DNA of 46,455 nt from Butyrivibrio sp. (GTDB lineage Bacteria > Bacillota > Clostridia > Lachnospirales > Lachnospiraceae). Shown here in pieces: positions 35,064 to 43,224 of this stretch. Where the stretch lies: NCBI RefSeq assembly GCF_017940685.1, contig NZ_JAGAYD010000265.1, positions 1 to 46,455 on the forward strand. The letters run 5' to 3'. The position numbers and the translations under genes were made by a program. The notes under the pieces are model-generated. The model made no database searches. It saw nothing but the letters and a program-made list of their open reading frames with translations, and had not been told where the DNA came from. The first letter of the stretch is position 1, and each line of letters begins with the position of its first letter.

Positions 35064-36008
35064 ATGGATATTCAGTATTTGTTAATGTTGCAGGAACTTA
35101 GGAATGCCACAGGAGGCATTTTTGACGAGTTTTTTAATGCACTGTCAAAGTTTGCGGTAGATGTACTGCCGTTTCTTCCTTTTGTGATCTTTTGGGGAGT
35201 TGATAAGAAATGGGGATATTTCTTTTTGACCACCCATTGGACAGGGGAGCTTCTAAACGGTGTGATAAAACTCACTGTGTGCGCTTATCGCCCATGGATA
35301 AGGTCTGACCTTATAGAACCTGCTGGGGATTCAAAAGTGGCGGCAACCGGTTACTCTTTTCCTAGTGGCCACACCAGGACTGCGACTACTATCTATGGAG
35401 ATGTGTTTGTCTGGCAAAAAGACAGGCGCAAGTGGCTTGCTGTCTGCTGCGCTGTGCTCATTCTGCTGACAGGATTTTCAAGAAATTTCCTTGGCGTACA
35501 TACACCGCAGGACGTGCTTGTAGCCTTCATTGAGTCTGTTTTTGTTATCTACGTGGTTTCAAGAGTGTCGAAAAGAGTCGAAGGCAACGAGAAAGTCCTG
35601 GATATACTTACTGTTGTGGGCGTTGTGGCAGTTATTGCGGCTTTGGCTTACATACAGCTTAAGCATTACCCGCTGGATTACACTTCAGATGGAACTTTGT
35701 TAGTTGACCCTCAGAAGATGATGAACGACTGCTTTAAGGCTTGCGGATCCTTCTTGGGACTGATGGTTGGAAGCTATGTAGATCGCCACTATATACAATA
35801 CGAGATTCCATTTGGCGCAAGGAATCTGCCTGTACTGGTGTGCGTTGGTGCTGCTATTACTATGGCATGGAAAGACTTATTTGCTCCTGCAACTATTGTT
35901 CTTGCCTTCGGTGGACATTGGGGTAATTTCATCGCCAGATTCCTGATGCTCATCTTTGCTATGGTAGTATGGCCTCTGGTGATCAGAAAAGAATGTAAAC
36001 TGAATTAG
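35064..36008 (+). CDS. PAP2 family phosphatase
   Basis: A 314-residue integral membrane phosphatase of the PAP2/BacA-type superfamily. The three catalytic motifs are present: KLTVCAYRP (K-x6-RP), YSFPSGHTRT (PSGH), and SRNFLGVHTPQD (SR-x5-H). There are several TM helices and a C-terminal hydrophobic tail. GAGGGG precedes ATG 35064. Substrates in this family are lipid phosphates or pyrophosphates such as undecaprenyl pyrophosphate. It is not obviously linked to the genes before it. A 200-bp intergenic gap follows with a 10-bp inverted repeat and a promoter. Confidence 0.92.
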   Translation: MDIQYLLMLQELRNATGGIFDEFFNALSKFAVDVLPFLPFVIFWGVDKKWGYFFLTTHWTGELLNGVIKLTVCAYRPWIRSDLIEPAGDSKVAATGYSFPSGHTRTATTIYGDVFVWQKDRRKWLAVCCAVLILLTGFSRNFLGVHTPQDVLVAFIESVFVIYVVSRVSKRVEGNEKVLDILTVVGVVAVIAALAYIQLKHYPLDYTSDGTLLVDPQKMMNDCFKACGSFLGLMVGSYVDRHYIQYEIPFGARNLPVLVCVGAAITMAWKDLFAPATIVLAFGGHWGNFIARFLMLIFAMVVWPLVIRKECKLN

Positions 36009-36023
36009 ATCTTTTTGGGAGGA

Positions 36024-36049
36024 TGACTGCAGGTGCTGGCCTGCAGTCA
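36024..36049. repeat. Perfect inverted repeat in intergenic region
   Basis: TGACTGCAGG (36024-36033) pairs with CCTGCAGTCA (36040-36049) around a six-base loop. There is no T run, so it is not a typical terminator. It could bind a regulator or form an RNA structure after the PAP2 gene. Confidence 0.65.
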
Positions 36050-36117
36050 CATGTGTTATGAAAATATGTGTGTGGGGTTCAGGTTGCTACCTGATGAATA
36101 CATAATATCTTCGTAAC

Positions 36118-36177
36118 CTTAAAATAACCTAAAAGGTTTTATTTTTTTTGACTTTTTTCCCCATAAAAAAGTAATAT
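36118..36177 (+). promoter_or_regulatory. Promoter of histidine phosphatase gene with CTTAAA-like repeat
   Basis: CTTAAA at 36118 and CCTAAA at 36128 repeat with a 10-bp period, matching the pair in front of the GH27 operon. TTGACT (36148-36153) and TAATAT (36172-36177), 18 bases apart, form a candidate sigma-A promoter. An A/T-rich hairpin also lies at 36114-36148. Confidence 0.55.
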
Positions 36178-36209
36178 AGTTCAGTAGCTGCTAGAGGAGC
36201 GATAAATAA

Positions 36210-36743
36210 ATGGATCATTTTTACTTTGTGAGACATGGTGAAACTGTGTGGAATGTAGAAAACAAAATATGCGGAGCCACAGATATTGAGCTTACCGAAA
36301 AGGGGCATCAGCAGGCTATTGAGACGGGACAGAAGATCCTCGATATGGGAATCAAGGCAGATATCATTCTGACATCTCCTCTTGTAAGAGCCAAAGAGAC
36401 TGCCAGACATATATCAGAGATCACAGGAATTCCAATGAAGATTGAGCCTCGCGTGATAGAGCAGAATTTTGGAATCTGGGAGTCAACTCCCCGTGATGGA
36501 AAAGAGTTCCACGAGGCCAAAAAAGACATGGCATGCCGCTTTGGAACAGGAGAGTCAATGCTTCAAATGGCTCAGAGAATATACAATCTCCTTGATGATA
36601 TAAAGGCAGGAGATAAGGAAGTGATCCTCGTTGCCCATAATGGCATAGTCAGGATTGTCGAATCATATTTTAGAGATATGAACAATGAGGAATTTTCCTC
36701 CTGTGGTATCAAGAATTGTGAAATAAGGAAATACGAATTTTAA
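36210..36743 (+). CDS. Histidine phosphatase family protein
   Basis: A 177-residue phosphoglycerate-mutase-like phosphatase. The phosphohistidine motif is FVRHGETVWN at residues 6-15 (His9), followed by LTEKGHQQA, ILTSPLVRAKETA and the second His in VILVAHNGIV. Cofactor-independent substrates are typically sugar phosphates or nucleotides; the precise one is unknown. GAGGAG lies about 10 bases before ATG 36210. It heads a group running through the Sel1 and GH53 genes. Confidence 0.9.
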   Translation: MDHFYFVRHGETVWNVENKICGATDIELTEKGHQQAIETGQKILDMGIKADIILTSPLVRAKETARHISEITGIPMKIEPRVIEQNFGIWESTPRDGKEFHEAKKDMACRFGTGESMLQMAQRIYNLLDDIKAGDKEVILVAHNGIVRIVESYFRDMNNEEFSSCGIKNCEIRKYEF

Positions 36744-36766
36744 GTTGTTTTGTGAGGTACGAATTA

Positions 36767-36964
36767 ATGAAAGATAACCAGAAGCTGTTAGACCTGATAG
36801 ATAAAGCTGGAAAAGGCAGCATTGAAGCTGCTGAAGAGATTGCTGTAGGCTATTTTAAGGGAACTCTTGGAGAAAAGAACATCACCAAAGCCAAGAAATG
36901 GGCATCCTACGCTGCAAAGCATGGCAGCATAGTGTGCCAGGAAATAATTGAGCAGATACAGTAG
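36767..36964 (+). CDS. Small Sel1-repeat protein
   Basis: A 65-residue protein with a single Sel1-like unit: AAEEIAVGYFKGTLGEKNITKAKKWASYAAKHG, then a short C-terminal helix. Sel1 repeats normally occur in arrays and mediate protein contacts, so a one-and-a-half repeat protein is unusual. ATG 36767 is chosen over GTG 36752, because GAGG lies 9 bases before it. It is 12 bases upstream of the GH53 gene. It may be a remnant of a longer protein or a small adaptor. Confidence 0.7.
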   Translation: MKDNQKLLDLIDKAGKGSIEAAEEIAVGYFKGTLGEKNITKAKKWASYAAKHGSIVCQEIIEQIQ

Positions 36965-36976
36965 GAGGTAGCGCAG

Positions 36977-38344
36977 ATGATAAAGAGTAGAATGGAGATT
37001 TCTGCGATAATCTGCAGTGTTGGAATGGCAGCTATGATTCTTGGAGGCTGCGGGAAGAGTGGAAATGTAGAGCCGACAGAGGCAGCAAGTGAGGTTACTG
37101 TGGAAGGGGCTGCAGAAACAGCAACATCAGAAATCAACGAGGAAACAGCTAAAGAAGCTGAAGCAGTAACAGAAGAAACATCCACTGAAGAACCCTGGAA
37201 AACCAGGATCGAAGGCATCTCCGACGATTTCATCTTTGGAATGGACGCATCTTCACTTCTTGCAGAGGAAAACAGCGGTGTAAAATACTACGATTTTGAT
37301 GGCAATGAGCAGGACGCACTAAAAACCTTCGCGGATTCAGGAATCAACTATATTCGCCTTCGCGTTTGGAATGACCCATATGATGAAGATGGCAACGGAT
37401 ATGGCGGAGGCAATAATGACCTGCCAACTGCAATTGAGCTTGGAAAAAGAGCTACCGATTACGGAATGAAGGTCATGATAGATTTCCACTACTCAGACTT
37501 CTGGGCAGATCCCAAGAGGCAGCATGCACCAAAAGCCTGGGAGGGCATGAGCGTAGAGGAAAAAGCAGATGCTCTCTACGGTTTTACAAAGGACAGCCTG
37601 ACACAGCTCCTGGATGCAGGCGTTGATGTTGGCATGGTGCAGATAGGAAATGAGATAAACTACGGAATGTCAGGAGAGAAGCAGTTTGAAAAGGTTGCTG
37701 AGCTCCTTAAGGCTGGAAGTCTTGCAGTTAGGGAAGTATCTGAGGCTTACGGAAAAGAGATATCTGTAGTAGTGCATTACACAAGGATCCAGGACAAGGC
37801 AGATGTACTTACACTGGTTGACAGGCTTATCAGGTGTGAACTGGATTTTGACATGATTGGAATGAGCTATTATCCTTTCTGGGATGGCAGTTTTGAAAAT
37901 ATGAGCCGCGTCCTTGAGCTGATAAATGAGAAGTATGGGAAAAAGGCTTTCATCGCTGAGACTTCATACTGTTATACAACTGAGGATGGAGATGGCTTTG
38001 GGAACAGCCTTTCTTCAAAGGACCTGGTGAAGGGATACCCTGCTTCTGTAGAAGGCCAGGCCACTGTTCTTCATGATATATGTCAGTATGTCAGCGACGC
38101 AAACGGAATTGGTATATTTTACTGGGAAGGCGCATGGATTCCTGTGGGACCTGCAAATGCTGACAATTCTGCTATATGGGAGCAGTATGGAAGCGGATGG
38201 GCCAGCAGCTATGCATCTGACTATGACCCTGAAGATGCTGGAAAATACTATGGCGGAAGCTCCTGGGACAATCAGGCGTTTTTTGATTTTGAAGGACATC
38301 CTTTGGAATCTCTGAAAGTATTTAATTACATGTTAGGAAAATGA
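36977..38344 (+). CDS. GH53 endo-beta-1,4-galactanase lipoprotein
   Basis: A 455-residue extracellular arabinogalactan endo-1,4-beta-galactosidase. Signal peptide with lipobox LGGC (Cys25); an acidic Glu/Thr-rich spacer (about 30-75) then the GH53 barrel: GMDASSLLAEE, NYIRLRVWNDPYDEDGNGYGGGNND, VMIDFHYSDFWADP, general acid/base Glu226 in QIGNEIN, nucleophile Glu328 in IAETSY, and FYWEGAWIPVG. It hydrolyses the galactan side chains of pectin at the cell surface. Together with GH27 it implies galactan or galactoside use. The helicase gene starts one base after its stop. Confidence 0.94.
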   Translation: MIKSRMEISAIICSVGMAAMILGGCGKSGNVEPTEAASEVTVEGAAETATSEINEETAKEAEAVTEETSTEEPWKTRIEGISDDFIFGMDASSLLAEENSGVKYYDFDGNEQDALKTFADSGINYIRLRVWNDPYDEDGNGYGGGNNDLPTAIELGKRATDYGMKVMIDFHYSDFWADPKRQHAPKAWEGMSVEEKADALYGFTKDSLTQLLDAGVDVGMVQIGNEINYGMSGEKQFEKVAELLKAGSLAVREVSEAYGKEISVVVHYTRIQDKADVLTLVDRLIRCELDFDMIGMSYYPFWDGSFENMSRVLELINEKYGKKAFIAETSYCYTTEDGDGFGNSLSSKDLVKGYPASVEGQATVLHDICQYVSDANGIGIFYWEGAWIPVGPANADNSAIWEQYGSGWASSYASDYDPEDAGKYYGGSSWDNQAFFDFEGHPLESLKVFNYMLGK

Positions 38345-38345
38345 T

Positions 38346-40475
38346 TTGATCACTGATATAGATTTCTGGGCCAAATATGGCCAAAAACTAAATGAACAGC
38401 AAAAACAGGCAGTAGAAACAGTAGATGGGCCTGTGCTGCTACTGGCGGTTCCGGGAAGCGGTAAGACCACTGTCCTTGTAAACAGGCTTGGATACATGCT
38501 CTACTGTAAAGGGATTGATCCAGGGAATATCCTGACTCTCACATACACTGTGGCAGCCACAAGGGACATGGCAGATCGTTTTAAGAGTCTCTTTGGGCAG
38601 GAGTTGGGTGACAGGCTTGAATTTAGGACCATAAACGGCATCTGTGCCAAGATAATTGCCTATTATGGCAGACTCATTGGAAAAAGCTCTTTTGAACTGG
38701 TAACAGACGAGAAGATAACAGGTAAGCTCCTGACTGACATATTCCTAAAAGTAATGGGCGAATACCCCACAGAGAGCGACATCAAGGGTATCAGGACCCT
38801 CATTACCTACTGCAAGAATATGTGCCTTACTGAGGATGAGATCAGGGATGTGGGGAAAGATCAGGGGATAGATCTCTTTTCCATATATTCCGAATACAAC
38901 AGCGCTCTTAAGGCCAGAAGCCTTATGGACTACGATGACCAGATGATCTACGCCTACAGGATGCTCAAGGGGTCAAAAGAGCTGCTTGCGCATTACCAAA
39001 GCGAGTACAGATATATCTGTGTGGACGAAGCCCAGGATACATCCAAGATACAGCATATGATCATAGCTCTTTTGGCCGGAGAAGCGGGAAATCTTTTCAT
39101 GGTGGGAGACGAAGATCAGAGTATCTACGGCTTCAGAGCGGCTTATCCGGAAGCTCTTTTGAACTTCGAAAAGGATCATCACGGTGCAAAAGTGCTTGTG
39201 ATGGACAAAAACTACAGGTCCAATGCCAAGATAGTAGTGGCTGCAGACCGGTTCATCCAAAAGAACAAGAGCCGCCACGAAAAGCACATGTGCGCCACAA
39301 AAGAGGCTGGCGGCGAGATCACCATCACAGAGCTCAGCGCCAGAGAGGCACAGTACAACTATCTTTTAAAAGTGGCAGAGGATGTTAAGACCCAGACAGC
39401 TGTGCTCTACAGGGACAACGAGAGCATTCTGCCCCTGGTGGACATACTTGAAAGAGAAGGCGTGCCCTACAGGATAAAGAACGTGGATATGGCATTTTTC
39501 ACCCACAGAGTAGTTGTGGATGTGATAAATATGCTTTCTTTTGCACTTGCGCCTGCTGATCCTGAGCTTTTTATGAAGATATACTTCAAGTTCCAGGCAT
39601 TTTTGAGGAAACCTGACGCCGAGGCCATGTGTGAGATGGCTGATGAGCGTCACACAGGCATATGGGACGCAGCTGAGTATATAGACTTAAATAAGCGTGT
39701 TCTGGGGAACTGCAGGTCCCTTAGGACCCACTTTAGGAATATGGCCACAGAATCCCCCTACAAAGCCATAAACCGGCTTGAAAACTTCATGGGCTACGGG
39801 GATTACCTGAAGGATAACAACATCGATACAAACAAGATATTTATCCTTAAGATGCTTGCGAAAAATGAGGCTACCATAGAGGATTTTCTCTCAAGGCTTG
39901 AGGAGCTTCGCAGTATCCTTACGGAAAAAGAGCCTGATTACAGCTCCAAATTCATCCTTTCAACCATCCATTCCGGCAAGGGCCTGGAGTACGACTCAGT
40001 CATACTTATGGATGTGATAAACGGCGTTTTTCCGAGCAAGGTTGTCAGGGAAAAAGATAAGTCGGCCTCTCCTCAGGATCTAAGGGATTTTGAGGAGGAG
40101 CGAAGGATCTTTTACGTAGGGATGACAAGAGCAAGAGAGAAGCTTACAATATTTAAGTATGATGATAAGCCTTCGGCCTTTGTAAAAGAGCTAACGGCCA
40201 AGGAAAAGGCAGCTTCGAAGCCTACTGGTGTCAAGGCACCTACAGCTCTTTTGAAAAAGAGTAAGACCAAAGCTGCGGATGTTGCCAGTGTTCCGGACCA
40301 GCTGGTCATTGGTGAGAGGGTATCTCAGCCCAAGTACGGGGAAGGTACGATCACTGATGTGACATACGACGACGATGAGATCCCAATGAAGTTTTCCGTG
40401 AAGTTTGATGCAGGAGATGAGAAAATATTCCTGTATCCTGTGGCGTTTAATATGGGGATGAAGATAGTTCACTAA
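38346..40475 (+). CDS. UvrD/Rep-family ATP-dependent DNA helicase
   Basis: A 709-residue superfamily 1 helicase. Q-motif LNEQQKQAVE, Walker A AVPGSGKTT (Lys40), Walker B VDEAQDTSK, GDEDQSIYGFRAA, KNYRSNAKIV, IHSGKGLEYDSVILMDVINGVFPS and VGMTRAREKLTIFKYD (motif VI) are present in order. A C-terminal basic tail carries a small beta-rich domain (GERVSQPKYGEGTITDV) like the PcrA/UvrD C-terminal RNA polymerase-binding region. TTG 38346 with AGGA seven bases upstream is the only sensible start. It is a PcrA-like paralogue; the exact role in repair or recombination is not determined. Confidence 0.92.
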   Translation: MITDIDFWAKYGQKLNEQQKQAVETVDGPVLLLAVPGSGKTTVLVNRLGYMLYCKGIDPGNILTLTYTVAATRDMADRFKSLFGQELGDRLEFRTINGICAKIIAYYGRLIGKSSFELVTDEKITGKLLTDIFLKVMGEYPTESDIKGIRTLITYCKNMCLTEDEIRDVGKDQGIDLFSIYSEYNSALKARSLMDYDDQMIYAYRMLKGSKELLAHYQSEYRYICVDEAQDTSKIQHMIIALLAGEAGNLFMVGDEDQSIYGFRAAYPEALLNFEKDHHGAKVLVMDKNYRSNAKIVVAADRFIQKNKSRHEKHMCATKEAGGEITITELSAREAQYNYLLKVAEDVKTQTAVLYRDNESILPLVDILEREGVPYRIKNVDMAFFTHRVVVDVINMLSFALAPADPELFMKIYFKFQAFLRKPDAEAMCEMADERHTGIWDAAEYIDLNKRVLGNCRSLRTHFRNMATESPYKAINRLENFMGYGDYLKDNNIDTNKIFILKMLAKNEATIEDFLSRLEELRSILTEKEPDYSSKFILSTIHSGKGLEYDSVILMDVINGVFPSKVVREKDKSASPQDLRDFEEERRIFYVGMTRAREKLTIFKYDDKPSAFVKELTAKEKAASKPTGVKAPTALLKKSKTKAADVASVPDQLVIGERVSQPKYGEGTITDVTYDDDEIPMKFSVKFDAGDEKIFLYPVAFNMGMKIVH

Positions 40476-40515
40476 CTTTTAAGTGCTGATTTCGGCGCGA
40501 TAAGGAGGAGCTAAA

Positions 40516-41100
40516 GTGAAATTACTTGAAGATATGATCAGGGAAAAAGGAGAGGTTTATCCGGGAAATATCCTGAAAGTAGACAGCTTTTTAAACCACA
40601 TGGTGGATGTATCTCTAATGGATAAGATGGGTGAAGAGTTCTATGAGAGGTACAAGGACGCCGGAATTACCAAGATCCTTACCATTGAGGCTTCAGGAAT
40701 TGCGATAGCAAGCTTTGTAGCAAAGCGCTTTGAGGTTCCGATGCTCTTTGCCAAGAAGACTAAGAGCCTCAACATCGGAGATGATGTGTATACTTCAAGA
40801 GTCAGCTCCTACACCCATGGAACAGACTACGATATAACTGTATCAAGGAAATACCTTGATAGCAGCGATACAGTTCTTTTGATAGATGATTTTCTGGCCC
40901 TTGGCAATGCCATGAAGGGGCTTATAGAGATCTGCGACCAGGCAAGGGCAAGGGTCGCAGGGATAGGGATCTGCATTGAAAAAGGCTTTCAGCCAGGTGG
41001 TGCAGACCTTAGGATGATGGGAATTGATGTGATGTCTCTGGCAATCATCGAGAGAATGGGAGATGATGGGACAATCGAGTTCCAGAGGCAGGAGGATTAG
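40516..41100 (+). CDS. xpt: Xanthine phosphoribosyltransferase
   Basis: A 194-residue purine salvage enzyme joining xanthine and PRPP to XMP. It begins MKLLEDMIREKGEVYPGNILKVDSFLNHMVD, as in Xpt, and has EASGIAIA, the PRPP motif VLLIDDFLALGNA and GIGICIEKGFQPGG. Start GTG 40516 with AAGGAGGAG. The 40 bases after the helicase gene cannot hold a purine riboswitch, so control is not by the usual one; it is likely read through from upstream. A terminator follows. Confidence 0.95.
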   Translation: MKLLEDMIREKGEVYPGNILKVDSFLNHMVDVSLMDKMGEEFYERYKDAGITKILTIEASGIAIASFVAKRFEVPMLFAKKTKSLNIGDDVYTSRVSSYTHGTDYDITVSRKYLDSSDTVLLIDDFLALGNAMKGLIEICDQARARVAGIGICIEKGFQPGGADLRMMGIDVMSLAIIERMGDDGTIEFQRQED

Positions 41101-41163
41101 TAATCGGAAAGTAAAATGACCTTATGAAAAAAGAAATTATGAAATAAATAATTTTTGATGATG

Positions 41164-41210
41164 GGCGACGCTTCCGCGAATGCAGTATTCGTGAGGGCGT
41201 CGCTTTTTTC
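41164..41210 (+). terminator. Rho-independent terminator after xpt
   Basis: GCGACGC (41165-41171) pairs with GCGTCGC (41197-41203), with an inner CGAAT/ATTCG stem, then TTTTTT. It ends the operon that carries the helicase and xpt. Confidence 0.9.
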
Positions 41211-41247
41211 ATGTGCCTTTGGAAAATTAATACACTATATCTAGCGG

Positions 41248-41300
41248 TTGCAAAATCGAACAGTTGTTCTTATAATAAAAACTACCCAAACAAATGTTTG
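41248..41300 (+). promoter_or_regulatory. SOS promoter with LexA boxes before the Y-family polymerase
   Basis: TTGCAA (41248-41253) and TATAAT (41271-41276) are exactly 17 bases apart. The LexA-type box CGAACAGTTGTTCT (41257-41270; GAAC-N4-GTTC) fills the spacer and abuts the -10. A second, weaker palindrome, CAAACAAATGTTTG (41287-41300), lies just downstream and may be a second site. Confidence 0.88.
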
Positions 41301-41326
41301 CAAAACGTAAGGAGGCGGGAAATGTA

Positions 41327-42604
41327 ATGGATGACAGGATCATCTTGCATTCAGACTGCAACTGCTTTTATGCATCCGTTGAGATGCTGCACAACCCCGC
41401 CCTGAGGGACGTTCCCATGGCGGTGGGAGGGGATGTTGAGGCAAGACACGGAATAGTCCTCACTGCCAATTACATAGCCAAGAGAAATGGAGTCAAGACA
41501 GGCATGGCACTGTGGCAGGCAAAAAGGGCCTGTAAGGACGTGGTATTTGTTTCACCCCACTATGATGATTATATTCGCTTTTCAAGGCTTGCAAGGAATA
41601 TCTATTGCGACTACACAGACAGAGTTGAGCCCTACGGTCTTGACGAGAGCTGGCTTGATATAACAGATTCAGCCAGGATGCTGGGAACAGGCGATGGCAT
41701 GGATATTGCCAGGCAGATATCCTCCAGGATCAAAAAAGAGCTGGGAATCACAGTATCCATCGGCGTTTCCTGGAACAAGATATATTCCAAGTTTGGATCA
41801 GACTATAAAAAGCCTGATGCCATAACCCAGATCAGCAGACAGAATTACAGGGATATCCTGTGGAGAGCGCCTGCATCTGACCTTCTTTACGTAGGCAGAC
41901 GCACCTGTGCTAAGCTATATAAATATGGGATCATAACCATCGGAGACCTTGCCAGGACTGATCCCGAGTTTCTGCATCAGATATTTGGCAAGATCGGGTA
42001 TGTGCTCTCTGCTTTTGCCAGAGGCGAGGATAATACACCTGTTGCTGCTTTTGACGACAGCGTTCCAGTAAAGAGTGTGGGAAACAGCACTACTACTCCC
42101 AGGGACCTGGTCAGCGACATAGATGTGAGGATGGTGCTTTATCTTTTGTCAGAGAGCGTGGCTGCAAGGCTTAGGGAGAACCATTTCATTGGGGACGTGA
42201 TAGGCATCAGTATCAGAGATAACGGCCTGTTCAGCTTTACAAGGCAAAAGAAGATCAAGATAGCCACTAATATCTCAGAGGAGATAGCAGGCTACGCCTG
42301 GGAGCTCTTTAAGGAAAACTATGAGTGGCATGCACCCATAAGGAGCGTGGGAGTGAGGGTATCACATCTATCCCCAGACACCCAGCCTCATCAGCTTGAC
42401 CTTTTTATGACAGAGGCCCAGAGGGAAAAATACCTGCGGGCAGATCTTGCGGTGTCAGAGATAAGAAACCGCTTTGGCTATGAGTCGGTACTGAGGGGAC
42501 TTATGTACTTTGACAAGAGCCTGTCTGGCCTTGACGCCAAGGCGGATGACCACATGATACATCCTGTGGCTTATTTTCAGAATGGCAATAATGTATTTGA
42601 GTGA
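41327..42604 (+). CDS. dinB: Y-family DNA polymerase (Pol IV/DinB type)
   Basis: A 425-residue translesion polymerase. Metal ligands Asp10 in HSDCNCFYASVE and Asp106/Glu107 in YGLDESWLD are intact. A little-finger domain follows, and a clamp-binding peptide QLDLF (356-360) is present near the end. ATG 41327 follows a strong AAGGAGGCGGG region (AAGGAGG 11 bases upstream); the earlier frame start is excluded. The promoter carries LexA boxes, so it is SOS induced. The next gene begins at its stop codon and probably shares its regulation. Confidence 0.94.
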   Translation: MDDRIILHSDCNCFYASVEMLHNPALRDVPMAVGGDVEARHGIVLTANYIAKRNGVKTGMALWQAKRACKDVVFVSPHYDDYIRFSRLARNIYCDYTDRVEPYGLDESWLDITDSARMLGTGDGMDIARQISSRIKKELGITVSIGVSWNKIYSKFGSDYKKPDAITQISRQNYRDILWRAPASDLLYVGRRTCAKLYKYGIITIGDLARTDPEFLHQIFGKIGYVLSAFARGEDNTPVAAFDDSVPVKSVGNSTTTPRDLVSDIDVRMVLYLLSESVAARLRENHFIGDVIGISIRDNGLFSFTRQKKIKIATNISEEIAGYAWELFKENYEWHAPIRSVGVRVSHLSPDTQPHQLDLFMTEAQREKYLRADLAVSEIRNRFGYESVLRGLMYFDKSLSGLDAKADDHMIHPVAYFQNGNNVFE

Positions 42605-42615
42605 CGGAGACAGAT

Positions 42616-42879
42616 ATGGCGATACGAATAGGACATAAGGTCTATGTGGAGACAGTTGTAGACTTTTCAGATGAAGGGATAATAAGGCCTCTTTCCATAG
42701 TGTGGGAGGATGGAAAAAAATATGAGATAACAAGGGTTTTGCACTGCGAGAGAGGCGCCAGCAGGAGAGCAGGCGGAGCGGGACTTGTTTACACCTGTAT
42801 CGTTGATGGAAAAGAGATCCATCTGTATTTTGAGGATGCTCCCGGGGGAGCGAAGTGGTTTTTAGAGTCTAAAGCCTGA
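42616..42879 (+). CDS. Small protein following the SOS polymerase
   Basis: An 87-residue beta-rich basic/acidic protein (AIRIGHKVYVETVVDFSDEG, IVWEDGKKYEITRVLHC, ASRRAGGAGLVYTCIVDG, LYFEDAPGGAKWFLESKA). A protein of this look seems to recur beside dinB-like genes in Clostridia, but I recall no assigned name or role. GTG 42601 is an alternative start overlapping the polymerase stop; ATG 42616 has a GGAG five bases away. It is 11 bases after dinB and in the same transcript, so it is probably LexA controlled. Confidence 0.72.
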   Translation: MAIRIGHKVYVETVVDFSDEGIIRPLSIVWEDGKKYEITRVLHCERGASRRAGGAGLVYTCIVDGKEIHLYFEDAPGGAKWFLESKA

Positions 42880-42897
42880 AGAAAGTGAGGGAAGATC

Positions 42898-43206
42898 ATG
42901 ATATATGCAGTAGATTTTGACGGAACATTGAGCATGGGTCAGTGGCCTGAGGTTGGGCCTGCAAATACAAGGCTTCTTCGCTACCTTTTGGACAAACAGA
43001 GGCAGGGCGACAAGCTCATTCTCTGGACCTGCAGGGCAGGAGAGCCTCTTGATAAGGCTGTAGAATTCTGTAAAGAAAATGGTCTCATTTTCGATGCCAT
43101 AAATGACAATCTTCCTGAGACCATTGAAAAGTACGGTTCTAATTCTAGAAAAATAACATGTGATGTTTATATAGACGACAGGGCAAGCCATGTGGACAAC
43201 TACTGA
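42898..43206 (+). CDS. Small HAD-like protein
   Basis: A 102-residue mini-HAD protein. The motif I is VDFDGTL (Asp6, Asp8), a helix follows, then LILWTCRAG (motif II), and it ends with VYIDDRASH (motif IV). It lacks a cap domain. GAGGGAAG precedes ATG 42898. Similar minimal HAD proteins appear in phages and in Bacteroidetes/Firmicutes; substrate unknown. It probably ends the polymerase operon. Confidence 0.8.
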   Translation: MIYAVDFDGTLSMGQWPEVGPANTRLLRYLLDKQRQGDKLILWTCRAGEPLDKAVEFCKENGLIFDAINDNLPETIEKYGSNSRKITCDVYIDDRASHVDNY

Positions 43207-43224
43207 TGTGGCTGAGTATCATTG

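Noticed and set aside
36114-36148. A/T-rich hairpin as a clear terminator of the PAP2 gene
   Set aside because: The pairing is short and the segment also carries the CTTAAA-like repeat, so it was not scored as a terminator.
40476-40515. Purine riboswitch in front of xpt
   Set aside because: Only 40 bases separate xpt from the helicase gene, too little for the aptamer.
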